DNA of 64,000 bases from Chitinophagaceae bacterium (GTDB taxonomy: Bacteria > Bacteroidota > Bacteroidia > Chitinophagales > Chitinophagaceae), in NCBI GenBank assembly GCA_016720565.1, contig JADKKJ010000011.1, positions 1,319,142 through 1,383,141 on the forward strand, read 5' to 3'. This document shows positions 16,977 through 25,803 of this stretch, piece after piece. The notes below the pieces were generated by a model, which worked only from the letters and a program-made list of their open reading frames with translations, searched no databases and was not told where the DNA came from. The translations under genes and the position numbers were made by a program. Numbering within the stretch: position 1 is the stretch's first letter; each line of letters begins with the position of its first letter.

Positions 16977-17551
16977 CTGTCTTCATCCTCATTCCAGGTA
17001 AGTTTTACAATACGTGTTTTTTCAGGCTGACCAGGCGATTGAACGGTGGTGACCACCTGGAAACTTTTATCTATGCTCCAGAGCATTTCTTTTTGAATGG
17101 ATCCATTTCGGTCCTGGTTGAAGGTAGATACCAGGATGGAATGGAAATGATCGCCTTCAATGGTGCTGGGGGTGATCAGGATCTCTTCCTTGCGTATCAA
17201 TGCCTCTTTATCCAGGGGGCGGTAGGTAAGAATGACCAGGTTCAGCGCTTCCTCATAAATGGCTGAATCCTGTTTGTAATCCCTTCCGATCTTCGGATCA
17301 GCCAGGTCGGGCAGGTTCAAAAAATCTTTGGCCTCTTCTGCGAAATTCTCCCTGCTAACATAACTGGTATCACTGGTAGAATCCACGGTCACGATCTTCC
17401 TGATCACAAACAAAGAAGTATCTACCTGTTTCACCTGGGCCCTGATCACCGAAGGCACCGATATAAATGGTTTACCGGCTGGTTTTTTATCCTGTTTACA
17501 GGAAAAAAACAGCAGCGCAGGCAACATAAAAGCAATAAGGATTTTTTTCAC
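16973..17551 (-). CDS. Putative lipoprotein of unknown function
   Basis: A 192-residue protein from a GTG start. It has a lipoprotein signal (MKKILIAFMLPALLFFSC) with lipobox FFSC, then a soluble mixed alpha/beta domain. I recognise no family. It overlaps uvrC by 4 bp (translational coupling) but has its own promoter inside the end of the preceding gene: TTG, 21 nt, then TATTTTTG, only 4 nt before the GTG. That predicts a leaderless lipoprotein-uvrC transcript. Confidence 0.75.
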   Translation of the reverse strand: MKKILIAFMLPALLFFSCKQDKKPAGKPFISVPSVIRAQVKQVDTSLFVIRKIVTVDSTSDTSYVSRENFAEEAKDFLNLPDLADPKIGRDYKQDSAIYEEALNLVILTYRPLDKEALIRKEEILITPSTIEGDHFHSILVSTFNQDRNGSIQKEMLWSIDKSFQVVTTVQSPGQPEKTRIVKLTWNEDEDR

Positions 17552-17555
17552 CCCG

Positions 17556-17587
17556 CAAAAATAAGCTTACTTCAGTTGTACGCCCAA
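17556..17587 (-). promoter_or_regulatory. Promoter of the lipoprotein-uvrC pair
   Basis: On the minus strand TTG (17587-17585), 21 nt, TATTTTTG (17563-17556), then four bases and the GTG at 17551. Both elements and spacing match the Bacteroidota consensus. The -33 element lies within the last codons of the barrel-protein gene. Confidence 0.55.
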
Positions 17588-19063
17588 CTTCAGCCCGAAA
17601 TCGAACAGGTGTTCTTTAATGGGATAGTTTTTAATAAAGCTGGACATCATCTGGTAATGCACCTGTGGACCAATTCTCCATTGAACCTTACCGGTGGTAT
17701 GGGCAGAGAAGATCTCAAAGCTGGTGTTCATATTGAATTTGCGGGTAAGGGAAGGAACTTCCGCATAATTTTTATAGTCAGTGGTGATCAGGTAAGCCCT
17801 GTTATCCAGTACAAAAGTGGGCTGAAGGGTAGTAGCTATACCGAAATAGTTCCTAGAACCATCTGATAATTTCAACTCCATACCTATCGGAACAGATGCA
17901 GAGAAATAGAAATTACGCAACCAGTTTTCCCTGGCGCCTTTTTCATTCCTGAAATTAGCCACCGTATTCAACGTATTGCGGGTGGTCAATGCAATAGAAG
18001 CCATTTCGCCATTGGTCTCGGTAGCGCGTATATCATATTTGCTGATACCCAGTTGCAGGCCACCAGTAAGGCTGAACCATTGTGAGAGCGGCAGTCCGGC
18101 CCTTACACCCAGTTGCATGCCCAGGTCGGGCCTGTGCTGCACCACGCTGTTCACGTCAGTAGAATAATAAACCGGGTTATTGCCACCAGTTCCGTTTACA
18201 ATGCTGTTGTACCTGGCGGCACTGATGAATTCAGTATTCTCGCTGAGCGTTCTGTAACTAATGGTTGGCGTAAAATATAATAACCAGTTCAATTTCTTTT
18301 GTCCCCTGGTATGTACATAGGAATTAACTACGCTTTCAATGGTATAAGGAGGAACCAGTAACTGGTTCTCCTTTTTCAGCTCCTTATTCTCTTTTTGTTT
18401 ATTTACAGAGTTGGCGGGAAGGAAAAGATCAGTAGCGTCGCTGTTCGGGGATAGAGAGGATATGAAAAATTCTTTCTTATCCACGGGTGCTGTTATTGAA
18501 AGGGCTGCCAGGTTATTGAAAACATGATCTGGTTTTACAATGGCTGCCGGCCTGGAAATGCTGGCCGGGCGTTTTTCATCCACCAGGTTGGTCATTGGCT
18601 CAGATTCATTGCGGTAATGATCCACCAGGTCACTTGCTTCAAAACCCGGTAGGTTCTCATTATCTTTTTCTTCAGGGGTGGTGTTGCTGAAATAATTTTG
18701 ACCTAATTGAGAGGCATATGTTCTTGCAGGAGCCTTATCATTAAAAGCAGGGGCCTGTACCAGGTTGGTTGGGACAGGTGCCTCCATTTTGGTTGGAATT
18801 CCCATGGTGAAAGAGGCATTCCGGCCCAGGCGAACAAATTCTGACCTCTCAGAAGGGGTAAGCATGACCATAGTTACTATACCGGTGGTCACCAATAAAA
18901 GGGCCAGGCCTATACCGTACCAGCGACGGCGCCTGTGCAAAGCGTTCTCCACGCCCTTCCACACTCTGTCGGAAGGGAACATGCGGAACTGGTCGGCGTG
19001 CTGCCGTACCGTTCTTTCAAAATCCCTGTTATCGAAACTATTCTCCATAAACCAGTCGGGCAT
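17567..19063 (-). CDS. Membrane-anchored protein with C-terminal beta-barrel-like domain, paired with ECF sigma factor
   Basis: A 498-residue protein. About 47 N-terminal residues are charged and cytoplasmic-looking (FERTVRQHADQFRMFPSDRV, RRRRW). One transmembrane helix follows (about 49-71, GIGLALLLVTTGIVTMVMLT), then a long polar linker to about residue 255, then alternating strands typical of Bacteroidota outer-membrane barrels ending FGLKLGVQLK. It lies 42 bp downstream of an ECF sigma gene, the position usually held by an anti-sigma factor. The N-terminus could bind sigma, but no named anti-sigma motif is evident. Start could also be the ATG at 19048. Confidence 0.7.
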   Translation of the reverse strand: MPDWFMENSFDNRDFERTVRQHADQFRMFPSDRVWKGVENALHRRRRWYGIGLALLLVTTGIVTMVMLTPSERSEFVRLGRNASFTMGIPTKMEAPVPTNLVQAPAFNDKAPARTYASQLGQNYFSNTTPEEKDNENLPGFEASDLVDHYRNESEPMTNLVDEKRPASISRPAAIVKPDHVFNNLAALSITAPVDKKEFFISSLSPNSDATDLFLPANSVNKQKENKELKKENQLLVPPYTIESVVNSYVHTRGQKKLNWLLYFTPTISYRTLSENTEFISAARYNSIVNGTGGNNPVYYSTDVNSVVQHRPDLGMQLGVRAGLPLSQWFSLTGGLQLGISKYDIRATETNGEMASIALTTRNTLNTVANFRNEKGARENWLRNFYFSASVPIGMELKLSDGSRNYFGIATTLQPTFVLDNRAYLITTDYKNYAEVPSLTRKFNMNTSFEIFSAHTTGKVQWRIGPQVHYQMMSSFIKNYPIKEHLFDFGLKLGVQLK

Positions 19064-19105
19064 TAATCCGGTTGTTTTTTTAAAACAGCCGGAGTTGGGT
19101 ACTAA

Positions 19106-19687
19106 TTATCGCTGTGCTACAGCCGCAAGCCAGTCAGCTTCAGATCTTGGTCTTGTAAGTATTTTCTTCCTCACCAGTATATCTTCCAGCATCACCTTAG
19201 CCCTTGTATACTGGCTTCGGCTCGTGCTTTCTTCAATGTCCAGCATATGGGCGATCTCCCGGTGACTATAACCTTCCACGGCGTAGAGGTTAAGCACGGT
19301 GCGATAGCCAATGGGCAGCATGCGTATACATTCTACGACCTGTTTGGCCTGGATCACTGCGGGAACGCTGTCTTCCCTTACCTGTAACCTGGTAGCATGG
19401 ATCAGATCCACGCTCTCATTGAACTTCTTATTCTTTTTCAGAATATTGATACAGGTATGAACAATGACCCTGCGTATCCAGCCTTCAAAAGAGCCCCGGT
19501 TCTCGAAGCTGTGGATCTGCGTGAAGACCTTGATAAAGCCTTCCTGCAGCATATCCTCTGCGTCTTCCCGGTTATGCGCAAAACGGTAACAGACTGCCAG
19601 CATCTTAGGACTGTACTGATTATACAGTTCACGCTGGGCAGCCGCATCGTTCCTTACGCATCCTTTTAAAATGGCCTCCTCGGTCAT
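19106..19687 (-). CDS. ECF-type RNA polymerase sigma factor
   Basis: A 193-residue sigma-70 family protein of the extracytoplasmic-function type. Region 2 covers about residues 20-90 (ELYNQYSPKMLAVCYRFAHN, DAEDMLQEGFIKVF). Region 4 covers about 125-180, with a helix-turn-helix YSHREIAHMLDIEESTSRSQ. It should direct RNA polymerase to a small regulon, perhaps including its own operon. The target promoter cannot be read here. The gene downstream is a membrane-anchored protein that may control its activity. Confidence 0.92.
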   Translation of the reverse strand: MTEEAILKGCVRNDAAAQRELYNQYSPKMLAVCYRFAHNREDAEDMLQEGFIKVFTQIHSFENRGSFEGWIRRVIVHTCINILKKNKKFNESVDLIHATRLQVREDSVPAVIQAKQVVECIRMLPIGYRTVLNLYAVEGYSHREIAHMLDIEESTSRSQYTRAKVMLEDILVRKKILTRPRSEADWLAAVAQR

Positions 19688-19780
19688 AATTTCCCTTTGG
19701 TTGCCTGTAAATTAAGACAATTTATTTGTTCCCTTGCTGCATGGGAAAGGAAATATTGAGTGGATTTACGGGGGAATATG

Positions 19781-19948
19781 GGGTTAATCCGTGAATGGGT
19801 GGATGGGTGAATGGTGAATGGTCAATAGGATGGTAAGGATTGGATATTCGGTAAGGTCAGCAGAAGGTCAGGTAAAGGTCAGGTAAAGGTCAGGTGAGGG
19901 TCAGGGGGAGCCGGCAGGTGAATAGGTCAATAAGTGAATGGGTGAATA
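19781..19948. repeat. Mixed 7/8-bp and 11-bp arrays upstream of the sigma-factor gene
   Basis: GTGAATGG-type units spaced 7-8 bp occupy about 19791-19835 and again 19916-19948 (8 bp). Between them AAGGTCA or AGGGTCA occurs at 19853, 19864, 19875, 19886 and 19897, exactly 11 bp apart. No gene is visible from 19688 to 19952. Confidence 0.8.
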
Positions 19949-19952
19949 AGAC

Positions 19953-20735
19953 CTAGCGATCGAAGAGGATCAGGGGTGATCCATTAAGCGGATTGGGCAA
20001 AATTCGTGCCTTTATACTGAAGATATGCAGGAGTAATTCTTCATTCAACACCTGCGAAGGCTTTCCCTGGGCCACCAGTTCTCCGTCTTTTAAAAAGAAT
20101 AAACGATGCGCATATTGTATGGCCAGGTTAATATCATGAATGATGGCAATGATCACGGTGTCTTTTCCCAAAAATGTTTCTGCCATGCGCAGAAATTCAT
20201 GCTGGTAACTAATGTCAAGGCTGCTTAATGGTTCATCCAGCATCAGGTAGCGGATCCCTTTTTCGGGCCTTTCCCAGATCTGCGTTAATACGCGGGCAAA
20301 TTGTACCCGTTGTTTTTCTCCGCCGCTAAGGCTTAAATAATTCCTTTCACGAAAATTAATCAGGTCCATTTTTCCCATCACTTCTTCAACGATCTGCCTG
20401 TCTTTTTTAGCTGGCGCAAAATCAAAATGCGGATAACGGCCCATCATTACCACTTCTTCAACAGTCAATGGAAAACTTAATTCCGGGTGCTGGCTCATTA
20501 CCGCTCTTGACCGGGCCTGTGTTTCACGCGGTATCTTCCGGAGTTCTTTTTCATCATACTGGATGATCCCTTCACTGGCTGCCAATTCACCACTGAATAT
20601 TTTAAGGAAGGTGGATTTGCCAGATCCATTCGGGCCAAGTATCATATTGAATTCTCCCGCATGGAATTCGGCTGAAACATTTTTCAGTATTTGTTTCTTA
20701 CCTGCATGGTAATGTATTCCGGAGGCTCTAAGCAT
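19953..20735 (-). CDS. hmuV: Heme ABC transporter ATP-binding protein
   Basis: The cytosolic ATPase that powers heme (or siderophore) import through the FecCD-type permease encoded just upstream. From ATG 20735 it is 260 residues, with Walker A GPNGSGKST, Q-loop region MSQHPELSF, signature LSGGEKQRVQFARV and Walker B YLMLDEPLSSLD. The order and HmuV-like N-terminus (ASGIHYHAGKKQILKNV) favour heme. The frame is open further upstream, inside the permease gene, but ATG 20735 overlaps the permease stop by only 8 bp, normal coupling. Confidence 0.88.
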   Translation of the reverse strand: MLRASGIHYHAGKKQILKNVSAEFHAGEFNMILGPNGSGKSTFLKIFSGELAASEGIIQYDEKELRKIPRETQARSRAVMSQHPELSFPLTVEEVVMMGRYPHFDFAPAKKDRQIVEEVMGKMDLINFRERNYLSLSGGEKQRVQFARVLTQIWERPEKGIRYLMLDEPLSSLDISYQHEFLRMAETFLGKDTVIIAIIHDINLAIQYAHRLFFLKDGELVAQGKPSQVLNEELLLHIFSIKARILPNPLNGSPLILFDR

Positions 20736-21780
20736 TGTAACCTCCTTTTTGTCCCAGTATATTGAATTTTTTGAGCAGGATGATAAATATCGGTGCGCCC
20801 ACCAATGAGGTAAGGATACCAATAGGCATTTCAGCCGGTGCCAGTAATAACCGGGCGCCCATATCAGCAAGTACCATTAACAAAGCACCCACGATAATTG
20901 CTGCAGGTAATAATTTTTTATTATCACTTCCCAATATCAATCGAAGTATATGCGGAACGATCAATCCCATAAAACCAATGACTCCCACAAATGCCGTGGC
21001 CACGGAGACCATGGCTGTATTGAGGATCATGATCCGGGTTTTTAATTTTTTTGTATCTACACCCAGGTAACTGGCTTCCTCTTCTCCCAGCAACAGCGCA
21101 TTGAGTTGTTTTGAATAACGAAACGAAAGAGCGAAAATAATGGCAGCCACGGCGGAGGTGATCCAAACCTGTAACCAGGAAGCGCCTGCAAATGTGCCCA
21201 GGTTCCAGAAGGTGATGCTTCTTGCCTGCGGATCGCGGGCGATATAGGTCATGAAACCGGTGCCACTTAAGGCCACCGCATTAATGGCGATGCCCACCAG
21301 TAGTAAAGACATGATTGAAATACGGCTGGCATTTTTTGCCAGTGAATAAACCAGGTAAGTGGCCAGTAATCCGCCGGCGAAAGCAAAGATGGGTACCAGG
21401 AAGGGGCCAGTCATTTCTTTGATAGCGGGAGAGATCTTTGGTCCCATCACAAAAATAAAAGAAGCGCCAAAAGCGGCTCCTGCACTGGTTCCTGCCAGAC
21501 CTGGTTCTACAATTGGATTACGGAACAGGCCCTGCATCAATACACCGGAAACCGCGAGTATGGCCCCAGTAACCGCGCAAAGTAATACCCTGGGCAATCT
21601 TAACTGAAGGAAAACCCCTTCATGGATGGAGGCGGGTGCTTTGCCCTGGAAATAATGCATAATGGCGGAACCCATTTCCGAAATAGAAATGGATACGGCG
21701 CCAAATGCGATGGCCAGTATAAGGATCAGCCCCAGTAAGACCAGGCTGATAATAAAAAACCATTTGTTATTTCGCAGCAT
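20728..21780 (-). CDS. hmuU: FecCD-family ABC transporter permease (heme/iron)
   Basis: A 350-residue inner-membrane permease with about ten hydrophobic helices, matching BtuC/FecD/HmuU proteins. Diagnostic segments include FLQLRLPRVLLCAVTGAILA, GLFRNPIVEPGLAGTSAGAA and VGVIGFMGLIVPHILRLILG. It imports heme or a ferric siderophore delivered by the binding lipoprotein. It overlaps hmuT by 14 bp and hmuV by 8 bp, so all three are one transcriptional unit. Confidence 0.9.
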   Translation of the reverse strand: MLRNNKWFFIISLVLLGLILILAIAFGAVSISISEMGSAIMHYFQGKAPASIHEGVFLQLRLPRVLLCAVTGAILAVSGVLMQGLFRNPIVEPGLAGTSAGAAFGASFIFVMGPKISPAIKEMTGPFLVPIFAFAGGLLATYLVYSLAKNASRISIMSLLLVGIAINAVALSGTGFMTYIARDPQARSITFWNLGTFAGASWLQVWITSAVAAIIFALSFRYSKQLNALLLGEEEASYLGVDTKKLKTRIMILNTAMVSVATAFVGVIGFMGLIVPHILRLILGSDNKKLLPAAIIVGALLMVLADMGARLLLAPAEMPIGILTSLVGAPIFIILLKKFNILGQKGGYNA

Positions 21781-22651
21781 TGGCAGGATGAATGATGTCG
21801 AGCATTTTTAAAATATTTTCGCCCGTGCGTGGCCCGAAATAGATCAGGTCATGTTCTTCAAAACGGAAGATCTTTTTATTCTTTCCGGCATTGGTGAGCG
21901 ATACACCGGGAACATCTGTGATGAATTTCTCCATGCTGCCCATCTGGTCATAGCCATAATCGGTGGCAATGATGATATCAGGGTTGGCCTCTGCTACCGC
22001 TTCTGCACTAAGCTGCCTGGCGCCTTTCGCATCGTACTGCACTGCTTTACCACCTGCCATGCTGATCATTTTATCGGCAGGACCTTTGCGACCGCTCATT
22101 ACGAAATAAATATTGCTGGCCCTTCCAAAATGGATGACCATAACTGAAGGAGTATCCTTTATATTTCTTTTTACCACTGCTATCTGGGCTGCGATAATAT
22201 CCTTCTCCATTTTGCTGATCACTGAATCCGCCTTTTTCTCGACGCCGAAATACTGGCCTAATTCTTTCAGCAGAAGTTTGGCGCTATCAATGGTATTGGC
22301 GCCTCCGAATGTCTTTACTTTTAATCCTGCATTTATCAACTGGCCATTCACAGGTTCGGGTCCGATATCATTACTATGGATCACGAGATCTGGTTCCATG
22401 CTGATGATGCCTTCCGCGCTGAGTGCGCGATGGTAACCTACTGTTTTGATAAGTTTGGCTGAATCGGGATAGGTACTGCTGAGGTCAACCCCCACCAGCA
22501 GGTTTCCTTTGCCCAGCGCGAACATCATTTCTGTAAGCTGTTTGGAAAGGCAAACAATGCGCTGTTCGCTTCCCTGTTTTCCTTTATTGCCAAAACGACC
22601 GCAGGCGGTCAGCAGCAACAGGAAACTTGCGGCATAAATGATCTTTTTCAT
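21767..22651 (-). CDS. hmuT: Heme/iron ABC transporter substrate-binding lipoprotein
   Basis: A 294-residue binding protein with a lipoprotein signal (lipobox LLTAC) and the two-lobed periplasmic fold of the helical-backbone metal-binding class. Typical segments are RIVCLSKQLTEMMFALGKGN, MEPDLVIHSNDIGPEPV and PDIIIATDYGYDQMGSMEKF. It should capture the substrate released by the TonB receptor encoded upstream and pass it to HmuU. Substrate assignment (heme versus siderophore) is by neighbourhood and similarity of style, not by a decisive residue. Confidence 0.85.
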   Translation of the reverse strand: MKKIIYAASFLLLLTACGRFGNKGKQGSEQRIVCLSKQLTEMMFALGKGNLLVGVDLSSTYPDSAKLIKTVGYHRALSAEGIISMEPDLVIHSNDIGPEPVNGQLINAGLKVKTFGGANTIDSAKLLLKELGQYFGVEKKADSVISKMEKDIIAAQIAVVKRNIKDTPSVMVIHFGRASNIYFVMSGRKGPADKMISMAGGKAVQYDAKGARQLSAEAVAEANPDIIIATDYGYDQMGSMEKFITDVPGVSLTNAGKNKKIFRFEEHDLIYFGPRTGENILKMLDIIHPANAAK

Positions 22652-22666
22652 TTTTATATAATTAAA

Positions 22667-22694
22667 GAAGGAGGCCGTTATTCCGACCTCCTTC
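22667..22694 (-). terminator. Hairpin terminator between TonB receptor and hmuT
   Basis: GAAGGAGG and CCTCCTTC pair across a short loop, with two extra base pairs inside, in the 51-bp gap. On the minus strand the hairpin is followed by TTTAATTATA. It could end receptor transcripts or tune read-through into hmuTUV. Confidence 0.6.
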
Positions 22695-22702
22695 CAACTT
22701 AC

Positions 22703-25159
22703 TTATTTGTTCAATGAATATTTCAAATTGATACCTCCAAATAGTACCGCGTTTGGCGGAGCTGGTATGAAGGCATCCGGCAATTGATTTATGAAAACCA
22801 TCAATGGATATTTTTCTCCAGAGAGGTTGTTCACACCAAATGAAGCGTCGATATTCCAGCGCTTTCCCAGATCCCTGCGATAACCCAGTTTCAGGTTGAT
22901 CAGATCATAGGCTTCAGTATAACGAACCGCAAAGGTCTTTGGTGAATTGCTGACCTTTTCCATGGCATAAGCGAAACCATCTTTATGGACGGTAGAAATT
23001 GAAATATAGGCTCCACATTTCATGGCCGCGTCGATTCCGATCGCATTGGTCAGTTTAGGCGCACCAAATACATTTAGTCCGCTGTAATTGAAAGTATCCA
23101 GCGTGCTCACAGTAGATCCGGTGATATACCTGAAATTATCTCCGTATTTGAAATCAGAATAAGCCAGATTTATAAAAGGAGTGATGTTGGTGAACAGACC
23201 TGTACCATCTTTTATAATGGAATATTTCACAGAGAGCTCAATGCCCTTATGGTCCTGGTCGCCGCCATTGATCACATAACTGTAGGCAGTAGCCGAACTG
23301 TTCAGCGGAACTGATACCGAGGTCATCTTATTGGTGAACTTGGTATGGAACAAAGCCAGCTGATAAGACAACCTGTTATTGAAGGCAGCTCCTTTGGAAC
23401 CAATTTCAAATTGCGCGCCCTGTTCTGGTTTCAGTACACCGTTGATCCTGGCTGATGCAGGACTTGCAGGCGAAGTAGTAGCAGGCGTGGCTATGAAGAA
23501 ATAGGAGCTGACCGGCGCTTTATATCCCGTGCTGTAAGAAGCATATACGGAGAATGATTTACTGAATACTTTATTGATCGCCAGGTGTGGCGCGATCATA
23601 TCCTTATAGGTGGTATCAAAATGGGAAGGCTTGGTTGCCGTAGCAGGATTGAAACGATCATCCAGTACTATACGCTGCTTATTGAAACTGATACCTCCTG
23701 TAATGGAAAGGTCTTTTGAAAGATTAAGTGTCCACTCCGTAAAAATGGTAGTAGGTGTTGTTACAAAAGCCGTATTCGATGTATTTGCATTCACCACCCA
23801 ATATGGTTTGCCCATGGCCCAACCATTGGTAGTAGTATCTGCCGGGTTTTGTTTCATATTATAACCAACTACCTGCGCATCCTGCCGTTGAATTTCCACA
23901 CCGGTGATACCATTCAGGGTGATGGAATTGGTAAGGTTGAAACGAGTATCAAAACTGCTGCGGAAGCCATAATTGACTGCGGTCTTATCGGTCCAGCCAC
24001 CAGCTGAACTTACATCACTCCTGAAGCCGGTACCAAAAATAGAAGTGGTATTGGATATAGTTTTAGTGAAGGCATAGGTATGTGCCAGTCCTGCACGGAA
24101 GGTGCTTACATGGCTATGGCCATCTCTCTTGATATATTCAATATTTCCAGAATAATCATTGGATGCCCATTGCTGAGGGGTCAGTTCACCCAGTCTTTGA
24201 TCATAGCTATCCGTATAGCCCAGGTAGCTGCTGAAAGATTGTTTTTCGCTGGCTTTTACCTCTGCTGCGAAATTCACAAAATCCTTATGTGAACTATTAT
24301 GCACGGAGAAACCATCTGATTTCTGTTTGCCATAATTCAGCAGGATGGAACTGCGTTCGCCACCAACCTGGAGGTGGGTAGTAAATCGCTGAAGTCCATA
24401 ATTGCCAAACAGGATATCCTGTCCAATGGTTGTCTTTCCTTTTTCAGGTGTGATGGTCTTCAGGTTGATCGCTCCTGCAATGGCCTGTCCGTATAAAGTG
24501 CCGGCAGGGCCTTTAATGATCTCTGCATTTCCGATAGAACCAAAGTCCAGGTCATCCAGGGTGGTGATACCTTCTGCGTCTGTTACTGGTATTCCATTGA
24601 GATAAACTTTATAACCCTGGCCGTCGAAATTGGAGTTTACGCCCCTGGTGCCCCGGGTACCATTACCATAACCACGGATGTTCAATTGTTGTCCGCCTGA
24701 AACTGATCGGCGATTCATTTGTACACCGGGAACATTGGTTTGAATGGCATCGTCGAAGAATATTCCCTGGCCTCTTTTCAATTCTGTAACGCCCATTTTT
24801 GTAATGGATACGGGTTGGTAAAGCAGGGATTTATTACGGGAAGTGATGGCAGAGATCTCAACATTATCCAGGTACTGCGCATCCTGCGATAATTCGATCT
24901 GCAGGTCGGTGCAATCTTTAATGTCTGCGGAATAGGAAATATAACCTGTATAGGAAACGGTCAATTTACCCGCGCCGATGCAGGGGATGCTGGCAATACC
25001 ATTTTTATCGGTGGCATATGTTTTACCCCCCAGGCTGATATTGGCTTCGCTTAATGGTCCGTTATTCGTTCGGTCGATGATCTTTATAGTGATATTTTTT
25101 TGCGCGACTGCTGCAAGCATAATGCAGAGCATCGCACATAAGAGTGCAATTCTTTTCAT
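22703..25159 (-). CDS. TonB-dependent outer membrane receptor (probable heme/siderophore uptake)
   Basis: An 818-residue receptor: signal peptide (about 1-19, ending AAVAQ), a carboxypeptidase-regulatory-like domain (about 20-100), a plug domain (about 110-230, with FFDDAIQTNVPGVQMN, LNIRGYG and IIKGPAGTLYGQAIAGAI) and a 22-strand-type barrel ending in GGINLKYSLNK. It lies directly upstream of hmuTUV on the same strand, so it probably supplies the same substrate. SusC-specific signatures are absent; it resembles FecA/FhuA-type receptors more. No promoter box was found before its ATG. Confidence 0.9.
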   Translation of the reverse strand: MKRIALLCAMLCIMLAAVAQKNITIKIIDRTNNGPLSEANISLGGKTYATDKNGIASIPCIGAGKLTVSYTGYISYSADIKDCTDLQIELSQDAQYLDNVEISAITSRNKSLLYQPVSITKMGVTELKRGQGIFFDDAIQTNVPGVQMNRRSVSGGQQLNIRGYGNGTRGTRGVNSNFDGQGYKVYLNGIPVTDAEGITTLDDLDFGSIGNAEIIKGPAGTLYGQAIAGAINLKTITPEKGKTTIGQDILFGNYGLQRFTTHLQVGGERSSILLNYGKQKSDGFSVHNSSHKDFVNFAAEVKASEKQSFSSYLGYTDSYDQRLGELTPQQWASNDYSGNIEYIKRDGHSHVSTFRAGLAHTYAFTKTISNTTSIFGTGFRSDVSSAGGWTDKTAVNYGFRSSFDTRFNLTNSITLNGITGVEIQRQDAQVVGYNMKQNPADTTTNGWAMGKPYWVVNANTSNTAFVTTPTTIFTEWTLNLSKDLSITGGISFNKQRIVLDDRFNPATATKPSHFDTTYKDMIAPHLAINKVFSKSFSVYASYSTGYKAPVSSYFFIATPATTSPASPASARINGVLKPEQGAQFEIGSKGAAFNNRLSYQLALFHTKFTNKMTSVSVPLNSSATAYSYVINGGDQDHKGIELSVKYSIIKDGTGLFTNITPFINLAYSDFKYGDNFRYITGSTVSTLDTFNYSGLNVFGAPKLTNAIGIDAAMKCGAYISISTVHKDGFAYAMEKVSNSPKTFAVRYTEAYDLINLKLGYRRDLGKRWNIDASFGVNNLSGEKYPLMVFINQLPDAFIPAPPNAVLFGGINLKYSLNK

Positions 25160-25204
25160 GTTAGTTTCTTGAAATGGAAAAATAATTGAAGCAGTAATTG
25201 GGCA

Positions 25205-25708
25205 CTAGGCCTGGGGAGGAGGCTTCAATATGGAGGAGTAGGCGGCAGCTGTTTCCATTTCAGGGGAAACAAAATATTCTTTAGTGAGAATGATGAGTAA
25301 TAATGGTTCTTCTGTTGATGGGGGAGTTGCCTGCCAGTCGTTGAAGTATTGCGCAAGCTGCCGGCTTTTTTTCTGGTCCCGGTCCTGCTGTAATTTATTC
25401 AGCTGATCATTCAGCGTGGTTTCCCTGCTATCGAATAATCCGGTAAAACGGATCTGGCCGTCAGGGAGGATAACCTGGCTAACGACATCAAAAAGATCTT
25501 CGCCTATCAGGATCTCTTTACCTTCCGAATACCAATGGATCTGATTTGCCGGAAGGGTGACCTGGCTTAGCAATTCCTGTTTCATCCGTTCTTTCATTTC
25601 CACCCTTGTGCGATTGCGCTGGTATTCCATCACCTGTGTATAGATGAAAGGTGAAGCCAGTATGACCAACAGCAGAAAGGAGATGATATTTTTGGTATTG
25701 ATTCTCAA
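25205..25708 (-). CDS. Unknown protein with one N-terminal transmembrane helix
   Basis: A protein of 167 residues from TTG 25708. It has an N-terminal helix (about residues 7-24, ISFLLLVILASPFIYTQVME), a charged coiled segment (RVEMKERMKQELL), a small beta-rich domain and a proline-rich end (LKPPPQA). I do not recognise the family. Position between a TonB receptor and a cytochrome, with its own promoter, suggests an envelope role in metal or heme handling, which is inference. An upstream TTG (25726) overlaps the -7 box and is unlikely to be used. Confidence 0.65.
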   Translation of the reverse strand: MRINTKNIISFLLLVILASPFIYTQVMEYQRNRTRVEMKERMKQELLSQVTLPANQIHWYSEGKEILIGEDLFDVVSQVILPDGQIRFTGLFDSRETTLNDQLNKLQQDRDQKKSRQLAQYFNDWQATPPSTEEPLLLIILTKEYFVSPEMETAAAYSSILKPPPQA

Positions 25709-25723
25709 AGCAGGAACAATCCC

Positions 25724-25757
25724 CAAATATAGAATAAAAAAGGGGTTGCCGAAACAA
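25724..25757 (-). promoter_or_regulatory. Promoter of the 25205-25708 gene, nested in a terminator
   Basis: TTG (25757-25755), 23 nt, TATATTTG (25731-25724) on the minus strand matches the consensus at both elements. The TTG is part of the terminator stem of the preceding cytochrome gene, so terminator and promoter share bases. Confidence 0.6.
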
Positions 25758-25762
25758 CCCCT
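25741..25762 (-). terminator. Terminator of the haem-binding cytochrome gene
   Basis: AGGGGTTG and CAACCCCT form an 8-bp stem around TTTCGG, followed on the minus strand by TTTTTATT. It lies 42 bp after the cytochrome stop codon. Confidence 0.8.
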
Positions 25763-25803
25763 GAAACTTGTACTATTTATTTATTATCAAGTAGTTATCT
25801 GCC

